64,000 nucleotides of DNA from Ectocarpus siliculosus. Taxonomy: Eukaryota > Sar > Phaeophyceae > Ectocarpales > Ectocarpaceae. Shown in pieces: positions 46,697 to 58,701 of the stretch (positions are counted from its first letter, which is position 1; each line of letters begins with the position of its first letter). Made by a program: the position numbers and the translations under genes. The stretch spans positions 481,193-545,192 of the forward strand of contig FN649749.1 of assembly GCA_000310025.1 (NCBI GenBank), written 5' to 3'. Under the pieces are notes generated by a model. The model was not told the origin of the DNA and did no database searches. It worked only from the letters and a program-made list of their open reading frames with translations.

Positions 46697-49600
46697 ATGA
46701 CAGCGTCCAAGTCAGGATGTGCTCTGCTAGCAGCTCTTGCCGGAGTCTCGGCGTTCGTACCGCATGGACTCACCAAGCCTGCTCAACAGCAGGTGAAGGC
46801 ACGAGGGTTCGGGCACGAGCACACCTCGGCTGTTTCTAGCCGACCGATGCGGATGTCTCTGGACGACGTATCCGAATCTAGGGAAGGGTTCTTGAAAGAC
46901 TCCGCCTTGGGGCTGGCCGCAAGCGCGGTTGCGGTGGGCGCATCGACGGGAGCACCCCCGGCGGCTGAAGCAGCTACCGTAAGCGCGTGGGAGCAGATCC
47001 AGCTTCCTGTTGCGTCGGTGCTCTATGACATCGCGTTTGATCCGGAGCACCCGGACCATGGGCTCGTTGTTGGTGCTCAAGGAACCTTTCTCGAGGTGGG
47101 TGTACCGTGAGTTTATTGCATCTCGCTTGTGCAGCAATTCCTGGTCGGTCCCGTCTCCTATTCGTTTGTTAGTCATTCTGACGCGGTAGCATGCAAAATT
47201 ACGTGTGTCATGAAGGTGTGTTCATGATGAGATCAACGTGAGCCAACTGCTGTCAACGTCCTGTTACTGCTGTAGGAAGCTCGCGACATGAAATGTGCAC
47301 ATTTGAAAGGAACATTTTTGGCCATTTACAATCGCCGATTAGAGAACATGTCGGTAGTCGTTGTATTACAGGCTGTAGATGTGTGAGGGACCGGCATGTC
47401 TGCAATGTGTTCAGATCTGTTGTCGCTGCCGTTACTTCCAAAAAATGACAGGGCAGCGGTGGCTTGCATGTTGGAAGTAAATTAACAGTAGGGGGCAGAT
47501 CAAAATGTCACCCACGACGATGGTTACGAAGAGAGCGCACTGCTGTTCTTCGCCATATGAAGAAATTAGGACAGACACAGTCCAGACAACATTACCCTCC
47601 CCAGAAAGCATTTCAAAACGCTGTCTGAAGGTAAAAAATATTAAACTTACGCTGCAGGAAGCATCATTTTCAGAGATACACCCCATTTCGCTCCCACCAC
47701 GACATAAATCCGAAACCTCGCTGCTGGTGGGCTAGATAGGCCCTCTCTGGGAATACTCAATGTCACTGCTGCCTATGGGTGCTGTGAGTGTTGTCGGCAG
47801 ACCGGGGGTTCGTACAGCGCCTGGGAGGATCACGTGTGTCGGGGGGCATACTGGAACAGCAGTGTTGTCGGCAACGACTAGTTTTTGATGCGAGGGAAGC
47901 GACACACAGCAGTGATGTTAAAGACCAGTAGTAGTCCATGCTTGCTTTTTGCATTCTCAAAGGCTTGCTCTTTGCATTCTCCAGGTTGCTGCAAGACAGC
48001 AAGTAGAACCCACCGCCGTACCTCTGCTGATGTGGGGAAGCACTTTCTCTTCATGCAGTACAGGCTTGGTCGCCGTATGGTACGTACTACTGTAGGTTTT
48101 GGTTTCTCTCCAGCAAGGGCATCTTGGACGTACACATTAACTGTACCTTTTCGTGACAACTGCTGTTACTCCTGACTGCTGCATGTCGCCCAGACGTTCG
48201 ACGGGGGGTACAAATGGAGTGTTCGGACTTTTGGCAACTTGGATGAGGAGGAGGAGATCAACTACCGCTTCCAAAAGGTGGGAAGTCATCTGTGCGTTGC
48301 GGAAACTTTGAGTCCATAGGTCGACAATGAAAGCACTGCGATGGGGCGTGTGATAAAGTGTTACATCATCCACGATTGCACGATGCAATTGTTCAACCGG
48401 CGCGTGCACTGTTGCAGATTACAGTGTAGCCCAGCACGTCGTGTTTCGTCGGGATCGCCGAGTTTGAGTGGGTGCTGACTTACGTGATAGCTACCGCAAG
48501 AGCAGTATGACACGCAGCATTGCTAGCATGGCTTACAGATCAGCGCATGGAGCAGCTGTGAAGCTACTGGAAGCATGCCGATGGTCTCTTTCGATCATTG
48601 GCAGGGTTTTCAAGGTTGCACTCCGTCCCATACGCAGGTTTCCATGTACAACGACGAGATTTTCATCATTGGGAAACCGCCAATCCTCCTCCACAGCAAG
48701 GACGCCGGAAAGACCTGGGAACGCGTACCTCTCTCACCTAAGGTTTGTTTTCGCACATGATTCGTATGTTGTGAGGAAGCCGATGTCCCCGACTAAGATG
48801 CGAGCCGATGTTTGGTCGCTTCCCATTCGGGGAGCGATCGCGGGGGCTTCATGCAGCGATGTGTGTTGTGCGGTAGACACATGTTGTGAAGTTGATAACG
48901 GAAGGTTATCATAAGTAGTTGCTTGAGGGACGCCTTACCATGATGATTTTCCTAATTAGCCGGGCCTTCCCAAGTGTAGCGAAGTTGTTTTAGGATCAAC
49001 TGTGACTCTTCCTTACGCGATGCGTTTCGCCCGCTCTTTGGCGTTTCTATTGGACCGATACAGCTTCCTGGAGAACCGTCCAACATCGTGGCACTGGGCG
49101 GTGCGAAGGCCGAAATGACCACCTCTTCTGGAGCGATTTACTACACCAAGAATGCCGGGATGAACTGGTCTGCGCAGGTGCGAGAAGTGGCTTGTTTTTT
49201 CCAGGCAACTGTTACAGGCCCCAAGTTTGCTCTGTTTTGCGACCCACACATGGCATCTGGAGCACGGAGCTGCACCACTGTACTTGTACATGTAAGACGC
49301 GATTTTCTCTTGTGCTGACCTCCTCTCCAGTGGTTTATCCCTCACCTTCCCCGTTGGTCGTTGCGATTGAACTTGCCTATACCAGGTGAAGGAAACGGTG
49401 GATGCCACGTTGAACCGAATTTCTTCGAGCGGAGTGAGCGGTGCAAGCTACTTCACTGGGTCTATTATCGGGACCACCAGGTGTGAAGTGTCCCTCGGTC
49501 CGCTGTAAGGCACGACTCGTTGAATATCGACCATAGTGTCGAACGCGATTTGGCCCCATGATGTGTGCGGTACTTGCAATGCTCTTGATACCATTCCGAA

Positions 49601-50951
49601 GGCTGCCGTGGTGTACGGTTACGGGGCAGTGCAGCACAGAGTTGCTTCCAGGCTAGCCCTGAACCTTGCATTGTGCAAATATTATTGCTGCGTAAAGAAG
49701 AAAGGTGGCATGCTCGTGACCCTCCCAAAACCCTTTACACGCTGCCCAGATAACTGTGCTGCGGCGTTATCCACTTTTAATACATCAACACTTGCCGTGT
49801 TATACGTACATTGTGACCATAGTACCCACGCTTGTCGCGCGCATGTAGGGCGGAGGACGGATCCTACTTGGCCGTGTCATCTCGCGGTAACTTCTACCTC
49901 ACATGGTCCCCTGGACAGGACTTCTGGATCCCACACAACCGGTAAGCCAGCAAAGCATCGTACAACGAGTGTTGATAGGCTGGTTTCCCATGAATCAACA
50001 CTGGTCTAGCAAGCTCAACTGGTGTGCAACGTCGTCGCGATATATCTATCGTTTTTGTCTCTCTGTTCGCTCCCATACGATCAATCGATTTGCTGTAACC
50101 TGGTGTCTGCTGGAACGGCTCCGACCCGTTTTGTTTCCTCCACCTGCAGAGGAACCTCTCGGCGTATCCAGAACATGGGCTTCGTGAGGGACCGTGCGGC
50201 AGAGGGGCTGTGGATGACGCTCAACGGCGGAGCAATGCAGATGTCAACGACCCTACCCGAAGGAACGAGTGACCCCCTATTTTCGGAAACAGCGATCAAG
50301 TCTGGTGGCTACGGAATCATCGATGTCGCGTGGAAGGTAGGCAGAGACTACTTGAAGTTCCGGTTGGTGCAGATAATTGAACTGTCTGCGATCACTCTCA
50401 TGTGATTTTGTTTCGTTGTCTTTGATCAAAGAAGCTCGTGCGTTCCATCTACGTATCCGTCTCACATCCTGTGCAATTATTACGGGGCTCACTCGTTTTC
50501 TTTCGTCCCCATCCCCCCAGAACGACAACGAGGCGTGGGCTGTTGGTGGAGGTGGGAGTCTGTGGTATTCCACAGATGGTGGCGAAACGTTCAAGTTTAG
50601 TTCCGGCGCTACCAACATCGGGGCGAACCTTTACGACGTGAAATTTTTCGGAGGAGACAAGGGATTTGCTATCGGTTCTGACGGTGTCCTTCTCAAGTGA
50701 GTGCGATTGGATGGCGAGACTGCTTCTGTCAGAGCACAGCATTGGTACGTAGCCTTTCCGTTTCTAGAATCTATCATCCGTTCCCTTGTTCACGGTTCAA
50801 CATCTGCCTTGACCTTTCCTCAAATATTCGTGCAAGCGTTTCGAGTAGAGGTATTTTTCCCCCGTCATTTACCCTGCCACTTTATTTTCCCGTCCGCACT
50901 GTATCGTTTCTTGTCTTGAAATGTCCCAGGTACATCCCGGACCAATTGTGA
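46697..50951 (+). CDS. HCF136 / Ycf48 photosystem II stability/assembly factor
   Basis: Thylakoid-lumen beta-propeller protein that binds the D1 precursor early in photosystem II assembly. Nine exons, 424 aa, all phases matching: 46697-47095, 48194-48277, 48638-48742, 49064-49177, 49386-49480, 49849-49941, 50150-50336, 50521-50696, 50930-50951. The N-terminus '[15 protein letters not shown]' is a classic ochrophyte plastid presequence. A second hydrophobic stretch ('[15 protein letters not shown]', about 73-88) ending in 'PPAAEA' is a lumen signal. Propeller motifs include '[19 protein letters not shown]', '[16 protein letters not shown]', '[12 protein letters not shown]', '[13 protein letters not shown]' and '[12 protein letters not shown]'. 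The lumen signal lacks an obvious twin arginine. Confidence 0.95.
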
Positions 50952-52818
50952 ACAGAGAAGCAGGAACGGCCTGGGGATCGAGCAAAGAGGATTCCAGTAA
51001 CAGCTTGCATATATCGAGGGCAGCTGATCTTTGCGATTGTAGGGACGTGATTTACACTCGAAAATGGAAATCAACAGAATAGATGACAAGTACTACAGTG
51101 GCGACATAGGTCGTATAGGGAGGACAGACATACCTGATTTCACCTTGCGTGAGGACTAGATGCCACATGCTTAGTGTACTGGTACTGGTGTTTTCGTTGT
51201 TAAGAATTGTTGCGGTGCTGACTCTCATCCGGTGCATGTGAAGGATTTCACCGGCAACATGAAGATGACGGCGGTGTGCGTTGCCGTTTTCAACTATAAT
51301 TAAATTTGTTCGGTTGCCTTTCCTCAATTTCGGGCATGAAGCTGCCAAACGGTCGACATAGCGGTCGTTCCTGAACACGTTTCCCATTGAGTGGGTTTTA
51401 TTGATGGTTGTGGCCAATACTTCGCCTTGATGGCTGAACCGATTGACACGAGCGGGTGGTTTAGCTGTTGTAGTCCATATCTGCAGCCTCTCTCTGCATG
51501 GTCTTTGTTTATTTCGTTGGAAACACTCACTGGACGAGGTATTTCCAATGAAGTGATATTTTTTCGCACAAAAGGCTCGTCGAACCTAACGGTGCCAGCT
51601 ACCTAACTAAGTGGATGGTGTAATATCATAATCAACTTCACGTTCGACGAGGGAATCCTTCTCGCGCTAAATCACCGCAGAACGAAGGCGAAGAAAAACC
51701 TGCTGTGTGCCCCCTGCTGGTGCGTCCAGAAATTGCAAAGAAAGGTATAAACGACCGACATCAAAAACATTAATGCAATATCCAAAAAAAGAAAGCCCCG
51801 ATCGTGTTTTGCGCGCTCCGCGTTCATTCGTGGGGGGATCAAGCTTTCAGCTTTCATGCCAAACAATCCAATTTGCACCATCAGGTAGGGACACAACTTG
51901 CCCCCAGGGATGAACAAGATCAAGAAATGTATATTGATACAGCAGTACACGCGGTTGCAACACCTTTACCGCCTAGACTATACACGACATACGGAGTGTA
52001 CATATTAGACTGTAACTCCGAAGTAGATGCAGCTTGAGACAGTCAAAAAAATATGATTAGATACCCTGAAAAGCCAACCCGTAGAGAATACTACAGCAGT
52101 CGAAGGGGATGTGTTGAAAATCTTTCCAGTGAGTGAGAGGGGAATAACCCTGCTAGATGCCGGGCTGATCTAAATCTACATGATATACAGCAGTGCTGTA
52201 ACATATCAGCAGAGGGATGCCAGCAAACTTCTACAAGTACACAACAGCCCTGCAAATAACTGAGAGCTGCTGTGCATGCGGTCTGAATATGTCAACCAAG
52301 ATATCATATTACGATGCCATCTCTTCTTCCGAGCTCTAGCTCAGAGAGAACGAGTTTCGACGGAGCAGAGAGACAAAGAGCAAAGGATGGAGACGGCAAT
52401 GCGCTTGCCAACCTGCCACGCACACACGTAACGCTGACGAAACGTAACGGAAACTGCAAAGCATTGTCTTGTTGAGCCTGTTACCCGCAGGGGAGATGTC
52501 CCTATATGCTGTCTGGGAAATCGTAGACATACAGGTACTTTCTGACGCTATGAATCCATTGCTAATCTGTCTCAGACTCTTTTCTATGATAGAGATGGTT
52601 TTGTTGTGTCATATTAAGAAAAATACAAAAATAAAAACATTCGAGCGCGCGGGTGCTCCGCCGATTGTTCTTTGCACCCCCCATATCACAGTGTTGCAGC
52701 CCCTCTCCCCGCCTCCAAAATGTTTGGCTTTCTCTTGTGCAGCTCCTGCTTTTCGATTTTCGTGGCCCCGCCGACCTGTGCTCCCCCACAGCCGTGAGTG
52801 CGCCTCTCTCTCAGCAGC
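50952..52818. other. Intergenic region HCF136 to RPL18
   Basis: 1.87 kb. No gene recognised. Several copies of the acagcagt word occur (about 51939, 52093, 52187). A 5' UTR exon of RPL18 may lie within; pyrimidine-rich sequence precedes its start codon. Confidence 0.55.
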
Positions 52819-55266
52819 ATGGGTATTGATCTCGTGGCCGGTGGCCGCCGTGTCGGGCACAAGGTCCGCACGTCGCCCAAGTCGGACAATGTGTACCTCG
52901 GACTGCTGGTGAAGCTGTTCAGGTTCCTTGCCCGGAGGACGGACAGCGCCTTCGCTAACGTCGTTCTCAAGCGTCTGTACATGTCCAAGACCAACCGTGC
53001 ACCCCTGTCCCTCTCTCGCCTGGCGCGGTACATGAGGAACAAGGAGACCAGCACGGCGGTACTTGTGGGAACCGTTACGGACGATGTCCGTCTCCTCGAG
53101 GTGCCCAAGCTGTCCGGTGAGCAATCTGCGTGTGGTGGTCTGTTCTTGCTTCCCACACGTCTCTAATACCCTGTTGCCGTGCGAGTGGGTGGCGCTCGGG
53201 CGCTTGCCTCACAGCTAATGCACCTGGCCTCGGGCAATATAATGAGTTGAAGCGTAGCACGTCAAACATCAAGAAGTGTTAATTGTAATACTCGCTTGTC
53301 AGATGGCTATATACAACGAAGATCAATCTCTGTTTGCTGTACACCGCGACCTGGTTGTGAGGTTCTCTCGAATATCAACAGGTACTACTGCTGTATGCTT
53401 TTGTACTGATCAAAAGGGTTATCATTGTTCAGCCCGAACAGAGATTACAGCGTGCAACACGAGGGTTGTGCTATGTTTGTAAGCTTGGTGCGTGAACCCA
53501 CAATTGTGGTTGTTATCGTTACCTCTCCCTGGGGCGATTGAGTCTGTATATTTATGTTGAGCACTGTATCTAGATGTCTACCCCGTACAGCAGGGGACTA
53601 CCATTGTAATGAACAAGGCAGATTGGAGTGTATACAACCTTGAAAGGCGGACCATGTCAGGCGATGGCTCAAAACTAGCATCTCGGGGCTACGGTGTGTA
53701 CTGGTATGATCTGCTGTATCATAGGGATCAATTGGGTAAGCGTTTCTTTTATTATGTGAGTTGCATTGCCCAACTCGACACCCGTGTGTGTTTCTTAAAT
53801 TATCATCGACCAACCGCGAAACGACTTCGACTGTCAACGGGTAAGAATCATGGCCCCGGAAGCGAGCCAGATTCTAAGGGCGTCGCCCAGAATAACATAG
53901 TAACCGCTCTATAAACCCTGTGTGTGCGTATTATCAAAGCCATATACTCTCCACGTCAATCGTATGTCGTATTAGGAGTCTGACAACAACTTGTTCCCAA
54001 GTCCCAAATGGGGACGGCAAGACTTGCCGATTTGTCGAGAGGTATTTTCCGCATCGTATAGGAGGACCAATGCCATCCCCAACTACTTGACTGACTACAG
54101 CGGGGTTGAGGCATCATTCATTCGAAGCAAGTGCTCAACTAATTTTCCGTTGGCTTCAAGTCCCTTTTCCGCCTGTGCGACGAGCCTTGAATCCGTTTGG
54201 GAAGCGTTGTCCCACTTGCAACTCTGGGGCCTGAAATGCCTGCGGAAGAGATGATCCAATGCTCTCTAATTGCTACGTGAACCATGCATACACCCCCCCC
54301 CCCCCCCACGTATCAGAACAAATTGAAATACTTGAATGACAACAACGCGTGGCGTTGGGGCTATCCCTGTTTTTGTCAATCGTTCCTTCACGGCGCTCTC
54401 TTTCTGCATTTTTGCGTAATTGGATTGCGGTGTTCTCTTCATATACTTGGAAGTACTCAAATTTCGACACGACAGGTAACACTGCTTTCGCTCTGTGTAG
54501 ATCATTTGCTCTCGGCATGTGATGCATATCCGGTTCTTCTGAGCGTGAGGGAACCTCTACCTGCCCCCATACACCGTCCTGTGATGTCACGCGTCGCGTA
54601 GTGTGCGCTCTCAGGTTCACCGAGACCGCCCGCGCCCGTATCCTCGCTGCTGGCGGAGAGTGCATCACCTTCGATCAACTGGCGCTCCGCGCCCCCAAGG
54701 GCACCAACACCGTGCTCCTGCGCGGCCCGAAGAACGCCCGCGAGGCTGTGAGGCACTTCGGCCACAGGACCACGTAAGTTCGGCCTTTCATGATCATGAT
54801 GAAACAACACAGGGGGTCCCGAAATCTGTCGCGAATCACTCGTTGGGGTCTCTCTTGCGGTTGTTTCAGCGGGCTTGAGGCAACAGATGACATGAGCGAG
54901 TGGCAGCAGGTGTTGCTTCCCGTACTTGTATCATTGTCTAAACCGCGTTGTCGATCCACGAGGAACTGTTGTACAGGTTACATTCAGCATTGCGACCAAC
55001 TAGGGACTCCAGCAACAACGCCCTGATGGCTGATTCGCGCAAACATTGTTTTTGTGGTATCCTCACGGATCAATTACGCCCATCACGCTGGTTCGATTGT
55101 TCATGACCCCTTCTCTCGATCATCTTTGCGTCTCGCACCGTATTTTGCTTGTGTTAGCGTCAACAACTTGCACACCCACGACTCCGTCAAGCCGTACATC
55201 CGGTCCAAGGGCCGCAAGTTCGAGAAGGCCCGTGGTCGCCGCAGGTCCAACGGATTCAAGGTATGA
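52819..55266 (+). CDS. Cytosolic large-subunit ribosomal protein L18 (eL18)
   Basis: Structural protein of the 60S ribosomal subunit. Three exons, 192 aa, phases matching: 52819-53116, 54602-54773, 55158-55266. It reads '[18 protein letters not shown]', '[17 protein letters not shown]', '[16 protein letters not shown]', '[19 protein letters not shown]', '[20 protein letters not shown]', '[13 protein letters not shown]', and ends '[18 protein letters not shown]' ... 'GFKV', full length for eL18. No presequence, so cytosolic. The first intron is 1485 bp, long for a ribosomal protein gene, with a C15 run at 54293-54307. It is the only host gene here with the same orientation as both neighbours. 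Confidence 0.96.
54293..54307. repeat. Poly-C run in RPL18 intron 1
   Basis: Fifteen consecutive C bases. Confidence 0.9.
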
Positions 55267-58200
55267 TGGAATCATTTGGAGATGTGTGATGGTCACTGAC
55301 GGCATCCTAGGACAGCTCTAAGTCGGAAGTATCGTTGCTTCCTTATTACGTGGGGTTTCGTTTTCCACATCAGAGGATCGAACCCGCAATCCGTGCGACT
55401 GATCGCCGTAGCCACCCTGCTCAATCAGTCGGGTTTATGTGTCAGCTTGGCGTTGTGCACGTGCACACCACCCTCGTTTGCGGTTTGTTTGGTGTAATAA
55501 CGTCTCGCTTGGGTTGGCCGCCGCGGGGGTGACGTACGCTAGTATTATGCACGCTCGTCTTACGGTTATCTCTAGTCGACCGCTGCAAAGTAATATCGAT
55601 TTGAAGAGTGCTCGCGGGGTTAGCAATGTTGGAAGTTTCTCCACAACACGCCGTTCTCCCTCACACGCAAATATATCCGCGTTGTCCCGCCCCAGTAACA
55701 TGAACGATTATAGCTTTATCAACGGGGAAAATAGCGTATTTTCGCTGGTGGCAACCGCGACCAACGGGCCGAGGTACTCAACTCACGTTGCCTTGCAACA
55801 AACACCGACGGCAGCGTATACGTGGCAGATATACAAGAGTAGACCTGGGGAGTATTTCGAGAAAGAGTGGATCACTGGCTTTTTCTCTTTTTTCAATATC
55901 CCCGCGACCAACTCGCGTGTCTGGAGACTTTCTCCACCATGTTTTCCTGTTTTGTTCTATGGCGCGAATTCTAGTTGTTATTTGGCACTGAATACGCGAT
56001 TCTTCGGAACACGTCGCGTGGAGAGGTTTTGCTATGAACCCCCGATCATCTACCCACACCTGGATGTTCTGCTGTACTTTGTTCTCTTCGTCGTCGCAGA
56101 TCTAATTTTCCTACCTTTGGCAAGTGGAAGGCGTCACTGCGGTTCTCCGCATCCGTTGCATGGCGTGCTGCATGGTGTTGAGGCTCACGAGGCGCCTGGA
56201 CTGGAGGGAGGGGGGGGGAAGGATTTGATGGGGGTTTTCGAACGTTGTTCTTGAGACTCCTGTCTTGCCTCTCGGCTGGCTATAAAATCAAACGCATGCT
56301 TGGCGTGATTATACATTGGAAAGGGTAACTCGCATCAGTTGACACGCTCACCAGCGTCAACAGCAGCGGGTGTGAGTAGCCTGAACGCGGGCGTCTAGGC
56401 TGCTCTCAGCGCCGTTTTGCCTTATTTCCACACAAGACACGACGTGCAGTCTACCATCAACTCCAGAGCTGTCGTTGCACTCATGCTGCCCGGGAACCCA
56501 TGCTTGAACTCAGAACGTGCACACGGATTGCAGGCACATGGAGCGAGCCGTGGTTGCCCGTGTGATCTTGTCTTCTACATACCAGCCGAAGTCGTCACAT
56601 TTGACCCAACCCGCTCGGCGTCTGTGATTTCTTGCATATTCAGCCGAGAAAAACAACGTAGTTTGCTTTCGGCCGCCCCGTGTCACGGCTGTGTGGAACG
56701 TACTGGTCTGGAGACGACGATCTCGGCACCATTCGATTTTCAGAGAAAAATCACCTGGATTACCCGCCTCTTCGTAGTGCACCTACCATACTCGACGAAG
56801 GAGTTGGGGAAAGCGGACCCAGGGAGGTCAGGTGTAAGAAGGACGGACGTGCGGACGACCTATTCTCAAGCTTGGTAGAGCTTTTGGGTCTCTCACCCAT
56901 ACGTGATTTTTTCTGTCCCGAGGATGGATGCCCAATTTTTGCACCTCTTCTCCTGCCTGTTTTTGCGGTTCTGAGCCCCCCCCCGGCCGCGGCGCACACG
57001 ACGCACGTGAACACCCCGCCACTTCAAAGAAATACTGGAGCCCGATCAGAACTGAACTGATGTGCTACATGTCCAAATCCGAGGAAGTTGCGAAGATTTG
57101 GGGATGCTTTCATCAGGAACTGTCGACCTGATCCCCGAAAACGCCATGCCCGAAGCGGACCAGAGGCTGCCACGTCCACATGCCTTCATTCATTTGATGA
57201 GCATGTCAGCGTTGAAGTGCGCTACAAAACTTCTTGAATTTGTCGTGATTTGGTAAGTACAAACTGATGGACGTTGTCGGGCGATTTCAACCTTTTTGAA
57301 TGTTCGTTGTGAACTTACTCTACAAGCTCCTGATCCGACTTGCCTCACACCTTGCATGCCGGGGGAGCCACTCCCCGCTTCTGTTCTCAAAACCCTGAAG
57401 CAAAGATGTACATCGTTGGTCAAGCAACAAATAAATGAGAGCGATGTATGCATAGCAACGTCTACTTTCAACAGCATACAACATAAGAAACAATAACACG
57501 TTTTATGTATGAAATCGGCGTTGAACGGAACACCTGGCCTTTGGGGAGAATGCTCGCTGGATATCGCGCGAAACTTCGTGCTAACCCTGGAGGATGAGGA
57601 TTAAATATCCCGCAGAGTCGGTCGCGTCGATGCGCATGTTCGTCATGTATAAACGTTGATTAGAAAGTGCGTAGACAACATCATCGCCGTAGTATGCATA
57701 CAGCAAGCAGTAGATAGGTGGGAAGAAAAAACGAACAAACGTGAGTACCAAGCTTCAACATCAGCACCGTCGACGAGCGAAAGGGATGGCTGGACCCTTC
57801 TCGCGATAAAAAAAAAATAGTTCAGCACGCACCGCAGGAGGTAGGTGGGGCAAGAAAAAAATCAAGAAGAAGAAAAAGGCCCGGTAAGTGTTTACCCCGT
57901 CCTGTGTGACCCTGGATGGTTGGTTGTAGTTGTAAGAAAAAATACATTGAAAAGTGTAGTACGTCTCACAACGAAAAATGGGGCTGGCGCTATTTGTGAT
58001 AGAGAGAGAGGGGTCCATTTTTCAGGACGAAAACACACACACACGTTGTGTGTTATGTGTGATCTTGGCTGGTGCGTGAAACGTAGGTATGCCAAAGGAG
58101 GCGGTGTAAACTAGCCATCAGCAGAAATTATGAGAAGAAAGCACGCACACACGGCTGTGTACTGCTCTGTCTTGCTGTCATCTGTGTCATGTCATATGTC

Positions 58201-58701
58201 ATGTCAGTCGTCAGTCATGTCCGAAATGAAATAGATGCGGGCAGATAGATCCCGGTTGGATGTGAACCGGCACTTCATTCACCACAGAATATCTCGAATG
58301 GGTAGTCTTTCTGTGTGTGTTTTTATTATTCCTTAATTAGGAAAAATAATTACACACACAGTACGACGCATGTATGCATACAGCAGTATGCATATGATAC
58401 GCCCAGCTTCGGCTGTAGTTTCCCTCAACCATCACTGCTGCTGCAAAAAACTGCAACACATTGAGAGTTATCTCGAAAGGGTAGTCTTTCTGTGATGCTG
58501 TGTATGTCTTTCTAGAACTATATCCGAGAGAGAGGGCGCACGTCACGTTGCTTTCTGTAGTCGACAGCAGCAGCAGCAGGACCGCGGCCGTAGGTTTCGG
58601 GCAGTAGTTTTCGAACTTTTCCACATTTGGCGAGGTTGTGTGTTCTTTGGGCTTGGAAAGTACGTGTGAAGCATAGACTTATTGAGGGGGGGGGTTCGAC
58701 A
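55267..58701. other. Gene-poor spacer RPL18 to helical-bundle/PDZ gene
   Basis: 3.4 kb in which I recognise no gene. Open frames up to about 270 residues (for example 55439-56254 +) have no domain-like motifs and atypical composition. The region includes short CA/GT repeats near 58030-58060 and T/A-rich stretches. Confidence 0.5.

Noticed and set aside
56680-57060. 126-codon open frame between RPL18 and the PDZ gene
   Set aside because: No domain or targeting motif recognised; the reading ends in low-complexity Pro/Ala sequence and is not supported by splice partners.
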